A model generated the notes under the pieces. That model saw nothing but the letters and a program-made list of their open reading frames with translations. It was not told the DNA's origin and did not search any database. From Phyto melanocephala (lineage: Eukaryota; Arthropoda; Insecta; Diptera; Rhinophoridae): DNA of 64,000 nt. Of this stretch, positions 20,338 to 32,492 are shown piece after piece. Numbering within the stretch: position 1 is the stretch's first letter; each line of letters begins with the position of its first letter. Both the position numbers and the translations under genes were made by a program. The stretch spans positions 73,357,126 through 73,421,125 of the forward strand of contig OW799237.1 in NCBI GenBank assembly GCA_941918925.1, in the 5' to 3' direction.

Positions 20338-22309
20338 CACATCGAAATATCCATTTTAGACCCCATAAAGTATATATATTATGAATCAGGGTTTAATTTT
20401 ATGACGATCTAGCTATGTCCGTCCGTCTGTCCGTCTGTTGAAAGCACGATAGAGGTCGCACCGAAAAAGCTAGGGGGCTCAAATTTTGCCAGAATCTTTC
20501 TTATAGATATGGTTTATTTGGGCTAAATCGGAATATTAGGAACAGAGTTATAGCTCGTAAAGCAAGAGTAGGTCGAAAGACCGTGTCCTTCGAACATCGA
20601 ATAAAATGGAATTGTGTCCAAACGCATTAACGTAGACTCATGAAACTTCGAATATATATTTCCTGAGCAAAAACAATATTTTTCCCCGAAAATTGGCAAA
20701 ATCCATTCATTAGGAAAGGAGTTATAGATCAAACTATACGAAAATTTATGCCGCACTGTGTATTTTTCGGTATATTTAAAAACAAAAACGTCATAAAACC
20801 AACAAATTAAATGTACGACTCTGAAATTTTGCACACATGGCTTTTTGGTCAAATTCTTTGCTCGAACGGAAAATAAATGTGACACGCCCACTTTTACGCC
20901 CACCTCTCATATAACGTCTTACCACAAATTCATATAATTTCTGTACGAATAAAGATTTTACAATAATAAACGACTATATTGAAACATCTAAGTCGCATTC
21001 ATTAGTAGAATAATTTCGACACGCCTACTATTACGCCCACTTTTCACGTTATCCACTGTTAATGAAATTTAAATTTCATAAAACCGACAAAATTGGAGGT
21101 ATGATGATGAAATTTGCTACAAATATTTTTCTAGTCAATGTCATTGTTATGCCGGAAAATTTTGGTGACACGCCCACTTCAACGCCTACCTCCCATATAA
21201 CGGTTTTTCTCAAACTCATATAATTTCTCTATGAATAAAGATTTTGGAATAATAAAAGACTATATTGAATCATCTAAGTTGCATTCATTAGTAAAAACAA
21301 CTTCAACACGCCTACTTTAACGCCCACTTTCATTGAAAAACTACAACAACTTCGACACGCCTACTACTACGACCACTTTTCACGTTATCTACGGTTAATG
21401 AAATTTAAAAGCTCATCAAACCGACAAAATTGGAGGTATGATGATGAAATTTGCTACATATATCCTTCTAGTCAATGTCATTGTTATGCCAAAAAATTTA
21501 GGTGACACGCCCACTTTAACGCCTACCTCCCATATAACGGTTTATCTCAAATTCATATAATTTCTCTATGAATAAAGACTTTGGAAAAATAAAGGAATAT
21601 AGTGAAACATATAAGTGGCATTCATTAGTAGAAACAAGTTCAACACGCCTACTTTAACGCCCACTTTCATTGAAAGGCTAAATTTACTAAAACATTTTAC
21701 TAGCATATCTAAGTTATACAAAGAAAGTGATACATATTTTAGTATAAAGAGATTATTGCGTAGCGATTACTGTTAATAACAAACAAATACATTTTGTGCT
21801 ATAAATTGGGTTATTTCCCGGGAATTTGAGTTGTTTAATTTTCCCGATTTTCTGGGATTATTTTTCGGGATCTCGGGAAATATAAAAGGTGGCTACGATT
21901 CGAAAGCAGATGTTTATATTGTTTTTATTGAAATTGAATTCTAATGATTTTATTTTTGATCTTATAGCTGAAGTACCTATATTTTTGTGCTCATATTTGA
22001 TCTCGTATCTACAGAATAATATTTTTTTCAATAAAAATATTTTTATTCAATTTATATTTTAAATTCAAGTTTCTTTATTAATTTTCATAGTTTTGAAGTG
22101 TTTCTTTTACATTATAAACTATTTAATGCTTTTTAATAAAAAGTTTTTTTTAACTAAAAATAAATTTACTTTTTATTTGTTTTGCTGCGGGATCCCGGGA
22201 TATTAAAAATAAATCTCGCATTTTCGGGAAAAAAAACCCTAGCTGCAAAAGAACGAAAAACTGGTGGTGGATATAAAAGATTCGGCACAGTCGAATATAG
22301 TGCTCTTAA
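20281..22309 (+). mobile_element. HINE-A copy 2
   Basis: It starts TATACCCGTCACC and carries the same core (TATGTCCGTCCGTCTGTCC) and the CACGCCCACTT blocks, two of which recur as a tandem unit near 21030 and 21365. Its 3' hairpin is TTCGGCACAGTCGAA near 22281-22295, and the terminal CTTACTTG is degraded to CTTAAAACA. It has no mariner insertion at the AGTTATACAAAG site but carries a hAT-type MITE at 21805-22241. Its first 57 bp supply the last 18 codons and the stop of the gene ending at 20337. Confidence 0.82.
21805..22241. mobile_element. hAT-type MITE inside HINE-A copy 2
   Basis: The ends are TTGGGTTATTTCCCG at left and TAGGGTTTTTTTTCCCG when the right end is reverse-complemented. The flanks are GCTATAAA (21797-21804) and GCTGCAAA (22242-22249), an 8-bp duplication with two changes. 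Other HINE-A copies have the single site GCTATAAAAGAAC (62194) or a close variant. Near both ends are palindromic CCCGGGA, CGGGATCTCGGG and GGGATCCCGGG motifs, likely transposase-binding repeats. It has no coding capacity. Confidence 0.72.
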
Positions 22310-23220
22310 AACAGCTGCAGCTGTTAAGTCATGATAATTATTACAGAAAAATATTTTATTTTTAAAAGCTCCCATTTCAAACAGCAAATTTTATTGAATA
22401 TTGGCCATTTTAACAAATAAAAAAATAAAAAATTCAGTATTTACTGCATGTTTATACATTTTTTACACCCAAAACAATTTCTTGGATTAAATTTTAAAGG
22501 AAATCTTTATGCTCACTTCTTCGTCCAACTAAAAAATATAAATTTCTCTGTAAAAATTAACGAACTACTGAAAAAAGGATATTATTATAGATTCGGCACC
22601 TGATTTATTTAATATTGCTTTTATTTAAATTTTTTCCTTAATTTATATCGCACGTTTTTTTTTCTACAAAAATACAAATATATCAACTTGAAAAATGTTT
22701 TTAAAATAAAACAAGAATTTTTTGATATCATCCAATTAAATTATCTTTGCAGATTTTTACACCACTTTTATATTAAAAATACATTTATTCTATTCGTACG
22801 TCAAGCATGTTCAACGTCCACGTCTAACATCGTACTCAAGAGATGAAATACATATAAGGACTTCTTATTATGGACAATCATTAAGTGTAAATAAGTAATT
22901 TAAAGACTTTTTATGGAGAATCTTTAAGTGAAAATAAGAATTTTTTTAGATTTTATAATTTGAAAATTTTTTAATTCAAAACATAAGCTCAATTCACACG
23001 CCGTTGTACGTCGTAGTAGTTGTACACATTTTGTTGATAATTTCTACATTAATTTTTTATATTTACAACACATACAACAATTTTTAATATTTTTACAAAA
23101 TATAAGTAAGTACTATCGCCATTTTTTTTTAGTATGGAGAAGTAAATTTTTTACAACTCCTACTCCTACGACAGCTTGTGAATTAAACAATAATAAATGA
23201 TTTCCTTCGAGGCAAATTTA
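22310..23220. other. AT-rich intergenic DNA
   Basis: No gene or element is recognised. Confidence 0.45.
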
Positions 23221-23221
23221 T

Positions 23222-23785
23222 TCATCAGGTAGTCTGCAATCGTCAGCTATTTTTTTCACTTATTTTAAATTCCAGCTGTCAAAGTTCAAAGATAAAAAAC
23301 ATTTCTTCTCTCATTGACATTAAAAGTCAAACTTTATATATAAAAAAACATAAACAAAAAAATTCTTTAAACCCCGATAAATATGTGGCTTGGAGCTAAA
23401 AGGGCCAATGTCAAATCATTGCATTAGATTTGATTTCTTGCTCTATTTCATTATCGTAAAACAGCTAAAGTCATACTTAACCCAGAACAGCTTCATAAAT
23501 AAAATGATGGCCAATGTCACTATGAAAGCGCCTATAAAATTTAAAGTTCAATTCAAATTTTCTCAAAAGTAAATATTTTGACATTGGCCCTTTTAGCTCC
23601 AAGCCACAGAAACAATATATGCCTCGAGGTAGTCTTGATTATCTTTTTTTTATATGATTTGAAACTTAAGCTGTCAAAGTCTATAGATACAAAACAATCC
23701 TCTCTTCCCTTAATTATTTTAAATGTCAAATTTCATATTTAAAAAATATAAACAAAAAATTTCTCTTCGAACTGCGGTCACGTAA
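23222..23785. repeat. Diverged direct repeat flanking a foldback MITE
   Basis: The stretch 23222-23384 and the stretch 23615-23775 share the order CTCGAGG-like start, CAGGTAGTC/GAGGTAGTC, AGCTGTCAAAGT, TCTC-rich, AAxGTCAAA-TTxATAT and AAACATAAACAAAAAAxTTCT. This indicates an old tandem duplication, with the MITE at 23385-23607 between the two copies. Confidence 0.6.
23385..23607. mobile_element. Foldback MITE with perfect 31-bp inverted repeats
   Basis: The left end GTGGCTTGGAGCTAAAAGGG (continuing to 23415) and the right end (23577-23607) are perfect complements over 31 bp. The spacer is 161 bp and mostly non-coding; a 60-codon frame over it has no recognisable content. No target duplication is obvious, so the superfamily cannot be assigned. 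Confidence 0.85.
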
Positions 23786-23791
23786 TATATA

Positions 23792-24660
23792 TGGGCATTT
23801 CCATGAATATGTCAACCACGACTGTAAAAATAAAAACTTGTAGATTTTTCAATATAAGTCTATTGATAAAAAAAACACCCAAACTTAATTATGCGCAGGT
23901 ATTAAGAGCTTATTAAATTATTTCAAGAGCAATTATAAGAGTTTACTCTGATTATCTCTTTGACTTATTTTAAAGAAATGCAATCAACTATTTTTTTTAG
24001 CGTCTAAATTGTAGAAATAAATTGTAATTGTAAATATTCCTTAAAAATTAGGAAAAAAACAAAAATTAACAAGATCCATAAGCAAAAAGAGAAGTATAGA
24101 GTCCAGCGGTATTTTTTTAGTTTTTTTTATTTTCCTTGGACGTTATTTTAATGTCACGTACGTAATTTTAAAACATTATTTGTTTCCGTCATTCGTATTT
24201 GAAGAGTCGCAAGAGCACCTAATTTAGAATTTAACTTCTTTTCTTACTATTCGAGAAAAATCTGTCACGTACGATATGCCACGAACGATAATAAATTAAA
24301 TTAATTATAAAATCATTAAAAGATTGCTTTCAATTAAGTATGATGGATTTTAAATGAAAAATATTTGGTTTATTTAAAAAAAATAAAAAAATAAAAACCA
24401 CCTCCCAAGATTCGCAGATTTTTTCGTATTTCCATATATATCTCAAAATCACTTCTGTTGTATGTCACGTACGATATATTCTTATTTTTCTGGATATTTC
24501 AGACAACAATGGTTCAAAAATAATTAAATTTTTTTTAAAATGAAATACCTTTTGAATGGAACATAAAGATCTAATTTTGTTTCAGTTACTCTTACTTTTG
24601 CAAAAATTACTCCACTTTATAGGAGTACAAATGTCACGTACGATGACATGGAAATGCCCA
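23792..24660. mobile_element. Inverted-repeat DNA element with iterated TGTCACGTACGAT
   Basis: The left end TGGGCATTTCCATGAATATG and the right end (TGGGCATTTCCATGTCATCG reverse-complemented) share the first 14 bases. Inside, TGTCACGTACG recurs in the same orientation at 24152, 24263, 24463 and 24632, with a variant GCCACGAACGATA at 24278. The longest form is TGTCACGTACGATAT. Subterminal repeats of this sort usually bind a transposase. No coding sequence is seen over 869 bp. The target duplication is unclear (perhaps AT). Confidence 0.65.
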
Positions 24661-25845
24661 TTTGTAACCCTAGATTTTCTCTGTAAATTATTTTATTTAA
24701 ATTTTTAAAATACAAGAATTTTCTTATAAAATATTTATAAACTTAATTAAACGAGTTTTCTTCAAAAATTGTTTAACACTGGTTTTCCCTTTACGTTAAA
24801 CTATTTCAACAAAATCATAGTGTTACCTTGTGTTTCAGACTTTTTTAAAGTTCTCAATTGCACGTAAAATAGAATCAAAAAGTATCCAACAAATAAAAAA
24901 TTATTTTGACTGTTTCCCACTTCAAACTCAATTTAAGTGTTAATTTCACTCAACAATAACAGTAAAAAAAACTGCTGCTAGAAATCACATAAAATCACAA
25001 TTAAAAAAAAATATGTCAAAATTGACAAATTGCTTTAATTTGTTTTTTAGTGTTAAAAAACAAAAAAAATTGTGGTTACAGACAAATAAAGACTTAAGTG
25101 TATAAAGTAAGAAGAAGAAAAAACAAAATAAAACAATACTACTGAAGAAAATTTACTTTTATTCAAAAGAAAAATACTTGTACTTATAACCTAATTATAA
25201 AGCAATTTATTATCAATCTAATTTGAAAAAAAATATAAAAAAAACTTTCCAAATACATTATTGGCCATCGATAATGAATGATGATAGAAACTTAAAAACC
25301 AGCAGCCATGATTTTAATAAAGAAAAAACTGTAGTCTCTCTTACACGTACCAAGAAGTATACTTAAGTATTAAGTTATTATTTATTTAAGGGTTTTCTTG
25401 CGTTTTCATTAAGCTAAAGGAGGATAGCACAGTGGTACACTAATTTGAATAAAGAAATTTTTTTTTTTACAAAAATTTAACAAACAAAAAATACGTTTAT
25501 CGAAAAAATTTTGATAAAAAATAATAACAAATGAATTATAAATTAATATTGAAAAACTCTGGAATTTATGGAAAAAATACTGCATACTTATAGGATACAC
25601 AAATATATGTAAGTGCGTATGTTAATCTAACAGTATTTAAATATAGCGAGAAACACAAATTTTAGTGAAATAATCTTAAACATAGAAACTAATAATTGTT
25701 AATTTTATGTGCAAAACTAATAATTATCGACGTAGGAAAAGACAAACTATACTAAGCTGAAAAACTAAAAACGTAAGGTTTAACCAAAACCAATAAATTA
25801 ATCTCGAAAAATTTTTTAGCAAAATATTACTAAATATTACTATTG
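24661..25845. other. AT-rich intergenic DNA
   Basis: No gene or element is recognised. The short minus frame at 25409-25600 is low-complexity and not supported. Confidence 0.45.
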
Positions 25846-25849
25846 CCTA

Positions 25850-26640
25850 ACATCCAGTGACACGTCAGTACCGCCAGCAATCTCGATATGTCCCTCCGAC
25901 TTCGACTAGTAAGTTGCAATGTACGCTGTGCATCAAAAGAAGACCACGTGAGCCGTGCCACCTTACACGTACTTAGCCTACACCACCTTTCATCGGCTTC
26001 TGGAGAAAGTGTGTGGAGATTCTACTTTTAATAGTCCCTAACGAGGTAGAACCTTGTACACCCCATCAAAGTCCATGTAGCGCGTAACGTAGTCAGAGGG
26101 TTGGTTCAAGCCGGAAGCAGCGTTTCCAATAATATCCTTGCTAGGCCACACGTTCTCGATCTCCAACAACCAGATGTATTAATCCTAACTGCACTACTTG
26201 CGGATGTGGCCAATATATGAATGTCAATGGGAACGAGATGCAACATAGTGTTCAGTGCCTCCGAAGGATAAGTTAGCATCGCGCCCATTATCCCAATGCA
26301 TGCCGATCTCTGTACTCTATACAGCTGGTCCACAACATATTAACGCCCCGTTGCAGTCCACCATACCAGAGATCCATAAGTTAAAATTGGACGTACTACG
26401 GCCGTATACATCAATTTAATCATGTTTGGGGTGAGTCTCCATTTCCTACCAAACATCCCACGACAAGTGTAGTAGGCTTCCGTAGCCTTCTTCACCCTAT
26501 GCTGGACGTTCAGTTTCCACGACAATTTAGAGTCCAGGATAATACCCAGATATTTTACCCTATCCTATAGGGGAATTTCGCACTTCCCCAACCTCGGTAG
26601 TCTGAAGCTCGGAATCTTGGTCTTTGTTGTGAACAGTACC
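25850..26640 (-). pseudogene. LINE ORF2 relic (RNase H-bearing I/LOA/R1-like type)
   Basis: On the minus strand from about 26610 it reads DRVKYLGIILDSKLSWKLN, then VKKATEAYYTCRGMFGRKW and the TAVVRPILTYGSLVWW block (26340-26525). QLYRVQRSACIGIMGAMLTYPSEALN (26106-26333) follows. These belong to the region after the RT palm in I/LOA/R1-group LINEs. The end of the relic has a DISRLLAVLTCHWML stretch like the segment that follows RNase H in this group. RNase H itself seems to have been deleted near 26050. It is a dead copy. Confidence 0.72.
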
Positions 26641-26734
26641 AGAAAATAGAGCACTTTACAGAAGAATTACGCGCTATAATTAAATATGACAGCTTATTAC
26701 AAAAATTTTAAAAGTTATGCTTAGAACTCTAGCA

Positions 26735-27610
26735 AACTTTGAAGAATTTTTAGTCAAGAAAGTGCACCTAATTTGTCAGTCATTCGAAGAGTAAAACATT
26801 TGAAAAAACTAGGCGGGTTATGAATACTAAAAAAAACACAAGCGTCAGCGTACCAGACGGTCTCTTAAAAACATTGCTATTGTAAATGAGAGTGTCGTAA
26901 TACATCGCGACAGGTCGCCGAAAACCAAAAAACATCTATTCAGCATCGTTCTCAACAACTTCAAATTTCATAAAGCTACAGCGGCGCATTACCATCTGAA
27001 TGCCTTCATGAATGCACAAAATTGTTAAACTTGAGTAATTCATGAGAAACGAATGCACACCAAAACAGACAACTGTCTGGTGCGGATTTTGGCCAGGCAG
27101 CGTAACTGGGCTTTACTTTTTTGAAGATAAGGCAGAAATTACAGCTACTTGGAATGGCATTCGTTACAGCTACTTGGAACGGCATTGGTTATACGAACAT
27201 AATAAGTGTGTTTTTGTTAAATCAAATGTACGGCATAAATCTGAGCAACAAGTAATTTTAACAAGACGGCACAACATGCTACACTGCACATGAAAAAATT
27301 TATTTATTGCAGCAACGATTTCCAGAACATGTTATCCAATAAATATTCTGATGCTAACTTTTCACCAGGATAATGCAATTTAAAGCCGTGCAATTTTTTC
27401 TTTTGAGTTTTATGACATCTCAGGCTTATATAAATCCAACTCATCATCGGTGAGATACTGCCACATCCCTGTAAAAAAAGTCGTGGAAAATTTTATGAAA
27501 ACAGTAAGCGCAAGTCATCAGAGCCGTGAGGGTCATTTAACGGATATTTCATTCCATACCCGATCGGAACATGTCTTCGTTACAACTCTTTAGAAAAACT
27601 CATCTACCGC
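26735..27610 (+). pseudogene. Mariner-type transposase relic
   Basis: Blocks in order on the + strand, in shifting frames: NLSVIRRVKHL (about 26775), RSLKNIAIVNESVV and RSQQL (26850-26960), TVWCGFWPGS (27072-27100), then QDGTTCYTA (about 27262) around the second catalytic Asp. A decayed CNLKPCNFFF (27375) resembles the C-D-L-T-P-x-D-F-F block. Many stops make it non-functional. Terminal repeats were not found. It is related to, but not the same copy as, the relic at 42311-42834. Confidence 0.65.
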
Positions 27611-28065
27611 GAAAAATACGTGTGTCTACTTATTATTTTAAATAATAAAATAAATTAAAAGCAAAAATCAGTATTGTAACTTGAAAGAAATAAAACATCA
27701 ATGTCGAAAAAAAAACATGCATTTAAAACAGCACCACCTTTAAAGTTCTGCTTATAAATGTTATTAGTAATCAAGTTGCTGTAGAGCTAAAATGGGATAC
27801 AGGATTTCACTCTGAATAAAAAATAACTTTTTTATGGGTGCTTTTTCGACCACAATGGTACTAAGTTTGTAATTTGAATTTTTTGTTATAAAAAAATACA
27901 TAAAATTCATTTTTTTTATTTCTTCTTTTATTATATAATAAATATAAATTCAAATATAAAAATTTTAATATATAGTGTTTATGAAGATTCATTTGTTGGA
28001 TATTTTGTTGTATTTCTAAAGAAGTTTTGATTTTCTGCTGTAGTTTAAGCAGAATTAAGAATTCC
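27611..28065. other. AT-rich DNA, no gene seen
   Basis: No recognisable element. Confidence 0.4.
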
Positions 28066-28066
28066 C

Positions 28067-28898
28067 ATCGCCTGTAGTATCAAGTGTATATAAATCTTTG
28101 TCATTCCGTTTATACATAAATTAGAAAAATTAATTTTTGGCCCCATAAAGTGTATAATTTCTAAAATATTGTGAATGGGAGAGTCAATTAAACATTGTCC
28201 GTCAGTCCTTTTATTCTTATTATAGTTGAAATCTACTTTTAGAAAACTGTATATGTTGCACGGATCTGTATGTGATATCAATTGTTTGGAAATATTTGGA
28301 AATAAATAACTTTTGAAACCCTACAAAATCGTGCAATAACTTTCTAGGATATCGACCGAAATTATCGTATATTCGCCTGTATTCTGTATTCCACTCGGAA
28401 TTGCCATTATAGTGTTATTGTTTTTAACAACAATTTCATGGCAATTTCATAGGCACAAATCACTTGGAAAAATATTTTGTTTAAGTACATTAAGTTTCTC
28501 AAGCTTAAAGATTATTTCTGGAGACGCGAACTACACTAAATTGCAAGCCGTTATCATGTAAAATATTCTCTAACTCAGTTCAAAACTAACTGAGTTATAA
28601 GCACTCAAGCACAACTACTTCGGTGTTTTTTTCTAAAATGTACAAACGAAAATCGATTTTCGCCAAATGCTAGACAACAGAGGTTTCAACGGGTATCAAA
28701 TGAAAAGACTTGACCATCATAATATAATAAACTATAAAAAAATTTAAAATCCTTAATGGCCTCCACTACAAAATGGCGTAACATAAATTTATATATGGAT
28801 CAAATCTAGTAAATGAAATGTAGGATGTAGTAACTATAAGTATGAACATGATGGTGAAGGGTATTATTAAAATTGGTACGGCTGTTTAGAGCACCTTT
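28067..28898 (+). mobile_element. HINE-B old copy
   Basis: It is recognised by TTGTCATTCCGTTT, GGCCCCATAAAGTGTATA and GTCCGTCAGTCC near the start, and by GGTATCAAATGAAAAGACTTGACC and AAAATGGCG blocks further on. The 3' end is GGTGAAGGGTATTATTAAAA, then a decayed hairpin (GGTACGGCTG) and CTTTACTTGT. It is more diverged than the other copies. Confidence 0.6.
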
Positions 28899-29857
28899 AC
28901 TTGTCCAAACGATTGTTAGTTTTGATTTTATGTATATTTTAGTAACGTTAGTTATCTCGACAAAAATTGCATTATGCGAAAACTTTTAATCAAACACGTT
29001 TTGGGTAGGAGCAATTAAATGGTTTTAATAAAGTAATTTGTGACACTGAACTCCAATCTGCACCAGGTTTTTTAGTTACATCTGGTTTTCTACAGCTTAG
29101 TAGTTTAAGATAAAGAAAGTTGTAAAAAGTTTTTTATTTTTGCAATATTTAAGACATTACCGAACTTTTGCTATATGTGCGTGATTAATAAAAGCGAATT
29201 GCTTTGAGCTAGGAATAGAAATGACTAAACTGTAATAAAGTAAATGAAGAAATGTGTAAGAACATATAATTTGTTGTGGGAATACTATGGTAACTTTAAG
29301 AATTAAAAAGGATTAACGATATTACGATCATATCAACTTTGCCATCACTGTTGTAGAGCTTTTGATTAGGAAAATTTCATTCACTATTGTGCGCCAATTT
29401 GGTATAATAAAAATTATGTCAGGATTGTGCATTTTCAGTAATTCTACACTCAAAAAACAAATCAAGTGATCCATACTTAAGTCAATCTATACCGGTGTCA
29501 AAAGTACGGTTAGTACGGATTTTCTAAAACCAAGTACGAAATGTTTGATTTAAGGACGCATGTGTCAAGTACAAAATTTCTTAATTTAAGGAATAGTTAA
29601 GCCGAAAAAAGTTTGATTGTAGGATTTATTATCTTGATTAAAGCACGAAACCGTACTTGACGTGACGTAGGCTGAGAACAAGATTCATTCAAGTGTAAAC
29701 GAGATTGAATTAATCAAAAAATGCGCTTGTTTCACTACTTACTCTTTGACATTTTTTTAGCGATACATTTTAATAAAAATAATAAAATAAAAATAACGGA
29801 CAAAGCATACAACGTAAGTTAACTTGGAAACTGCTAAAGATAAAATGTCGTAAATAT
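28899..29857. other. AT-rich intergenic DNA
   Basis: No gene recognised. AAGTACG-containing short repeats occur at 29510-29660, without a clear boundary. Confidence 0.4.
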
Positions 29858-30117
29858 TGTTACGTTTATACCCTTTATAAACGTTGGATTATTTCATTTA
29901 AATAAACATTGAGTTTTTTTATTGCAATTAAAAACAGTTGAAATTTGTTATAAAATTAATAGCACTTTATTTACTTAAATACACTCAGATATTGTTTTTA
30001 TATCACTTTACTTATTACACTTATGGTTATACACTCTTATTATCAAGCTCACTTTGATACACACTTTACAAGCTCTATTGTAATACTGATCATGTAAGCT
30101 GTGTTGTTCGGCTATTT

Positions 30118-30125
30118 ATAGTAAA
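30118..30125. repeat. Target-site duplication, hAT-1 left
   Basis: ATAGTAAA, repeated exactly at 31652-31659. Confidence 0.93.
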
Positions 30126-31651
30126 CAGCGTTGTCAACTCGGTGATTTTATCACCGTTTTTGGTGATTTTTAACATTTCGAAAGCGGAAAAATTGTGAGT
30201 CAGTGCTTGGTGATTTTTTTTTTAGTTTTTAGTGATTTTCTTTTTATTTCGGTGACACCAAACACTAAAATTCAAATATATTAATTGAAAAAAATTTTTT
30301 GTAAGTGTAAATTTATATACATACTACCAAAATGTAACGTATAGTACAATTACATGCAACTCGGCAAAAAAATAATATTACACTAAAAATTTTATTATTT
30401 ATAAGATGGTATTGATTGCCCAGAAAGTTTTTATTTCAAAATGTCTAACTTTATACATATATGCATATGAGGTGAATGTGAATAAAAGAAATTCCTCTTT
30501 CTATCATCTTATAAATGATTAAACCTTAAAGCAAACTTTTAGCGTCCCACAACTTTAAACGTTTAAAAATTTTACCAGAAAACCTTGAAATTTTGAGTAA
30601 AATTAACATGATTAATGTTAGAAATATTTTATCACATACAAAAGAAGATATTTTACCATTACCAATGGCAAAATATTGAATTGATTTTTGGATTGAAGTT
30701 AAATCGTACAAAGATGCAGGTTACTTAAATCCCTTTGAAGCATTAGCTAATATTGCCGTTAAACTTTTGTCGCTCCCATGAATGTGTTTAAATCTAAAAT
30801 ACGCAACCGAATGTCTTTAAATTCAGTTAATGCCTTACTTCACATTAAAAATAGGCTTAAACGGGAAAATTCCTGTTGCGAAACCTACCAAATAGCTGAT
30901 GAAGTAAATATTCTGATTAATAGCAATGATATTTATAAAGCATTACAATTTGAAATTAAGACTGTGTTGTGGCCAGATGATAGTGATAATAATGAAGAAA
31001 TAATTGACTTTATCATTGATATTTGATATTATTTACACAGAGAAAAGCTTAAATCCGAATCAAATTATTAAACTGCAAGTTTATTAAAATTTTTCATAAT
31101 TTTTAGTTAGAAATATTTCTATTTAATTACTCTAATATGTAATATAAAAATATTTAAATATTAAATAATAGTTGTACTTATTTGGTGAATAATTTCTTTA
31201 ATATTTTGTACAACAAATTCACATATGTTTATAAAACGTCGTATAAATGCATCAGGTATGGAAAAATTAATCCTGTCGTAATTTTTTCTCAATGTTGAAA
31301 TAAATTTCTTACAATGCATCACTCCTGAGATATATTGTGAATTGATAATTACTATAATAATTTTTCCAATGTTTTTGTTTATTTTTATTTTCATATAAAT
31401 ATATGTATCTATGTAAATCTCTACTGACTGACTAAAAGATATTCGTTGTTTGATTTTTGTAAATTTTTTTGTTATTTATTCTGATATACATTTAAAAATG
31501 TCTTATTTTTAAAGAAATTTATAAAAATGTATAATTTTATTAAATAAATAAAAAAATAATTTACAAATTATAAATTTAGTGCTTTTTTTGAGAATGACGC
31601 GTTTTTTCCTGGGTTATGTTGCTTTTTGAAATTTTAAAGTTGACAACGCTG
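30126..31651 (+). mobile_element. hAT element 1 (1526 bp, internally deleted)
   Basis: It has perfect 14-bp terminal inverted repeats CAGCGTTGTCAACT and an 8-bp target duplication ATAGTAAA, both typical of hAT transposons. Inside, at about 30670-31026 on the + strand, lies the C-terminal dimerisation region of a transposase. Only this part of the transposase remains. Subterminal repeats of GGTGATTTT type occur near the left end. Confidence 0.9.
30670..31026 (+). pseudogene. hAT transposase C-terminal relic
   Basis: The frame reads FWIEVKSYKDAGYLNPFEAL, then LLSLP, a stop, and NVFKSKIRNRMSLNSVNALL followed by RLKRENSCCETYQI. It aligns with the dimerisation region of hAT transposases (usual core NxxxERxFSxxxxIKSKxRNRM). 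The ERVFS part is replaced by the stop and a short gap. The open stretch 30778-31026 is the largest uninterrupted part. Confidence 0.75.
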
Positions 31652-32417
31652 ATAGTAAAATAGTGGTGTTCGGTACAGCGTTACCGTTGGATATTTCCAA
31701 AAAGTATCAAAAAAAGGGGATTTATGCAACAAAAGTGGCAACAAAAAAGGGATTTTTTTGTTTAAAGGGGCACCTCTTTAAAAATCAAAAAAAAGTACAC
31801 CAAAACTTTTTTTAAGTATTTTGTTAAATTTATTTAAAATAACATATTAAAAATAATATAAAAACATAACAAAAATATTATTTAATGATAATATTTGATT
31901 TTTATTTAAGCTTGAGATCAACTTTTTTGTTTTTTTTATAAAAAATTTTTTATTAGAAACCAATATTTCGCTAAAAAACAATGGGAAGCATCTTCAGGGT
32001 AAAAAGCTTTTGCACAATATGGAAAAAACAAATTTTGGTTGTAAAAACAGAGAATCGATGAAATCGGGGGAATTCGAAAGAATGAAAACAAAACTGTTTT
32101 CCTGGTTCCTAGCCCAACGGGAGCGAACAGAATAATATTGATTCTTCGAAATCGATAGAACTTCAATTAGCCTAATAGTTCCTCAAAAGCAAACAACAAT
32201 TAATCAATTCTTCAAATTTTCATAGATTTTTTTCTATTTCATAAAATGGATTCTCTTAGTTTTTATAAATAATTGCTTGCCAATAAATTACTGAATGTCA
32301 TATTTTTAATGTTTTCTATTATATTTATTTTTATAAAATATTTATAATAATAAATACATACATATAATAAAACTAAAAGAATAGCTTTACTCTGCAGTTT
32401 CAATAATCAAAAAATTC

Positions 32418-32491
32418 ATTCGATATAACGATATTTTCGATTTAACGATAAGGGCTGACAATATATAGATCGTTATATCGAGATACTACTG
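32418..32491. mobile_element. Pogo-like element terminus inside hAT-2
   Basis: Read on the minus strand from 32491: CAGTAGTATCTCGATATAAC, then repeated TTATCG and CGTTATATCG motifs. It is bordered by TA at 32492. The CAGTxx start, the CGATATAACG repeats and the TA duplication fit pogo/Tigger ends. The other end was not found. The hAT reading frame stops exactly at this border. Confidence 0.5.
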
Positions 32492-32492
32492 T

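Noticed and set aside
20523..20903. 126-codon minus frame
   Set aside because: It lies entirely in HINE-A copy 2 and reflects that repeat; the matching regions of other copies are differently broken.
30778..31026. 82-codon frame as an independent small gene
   Set aside because: It lies inside hAT-1 and matches the C-terminal dimerisation region of hAT transposases.
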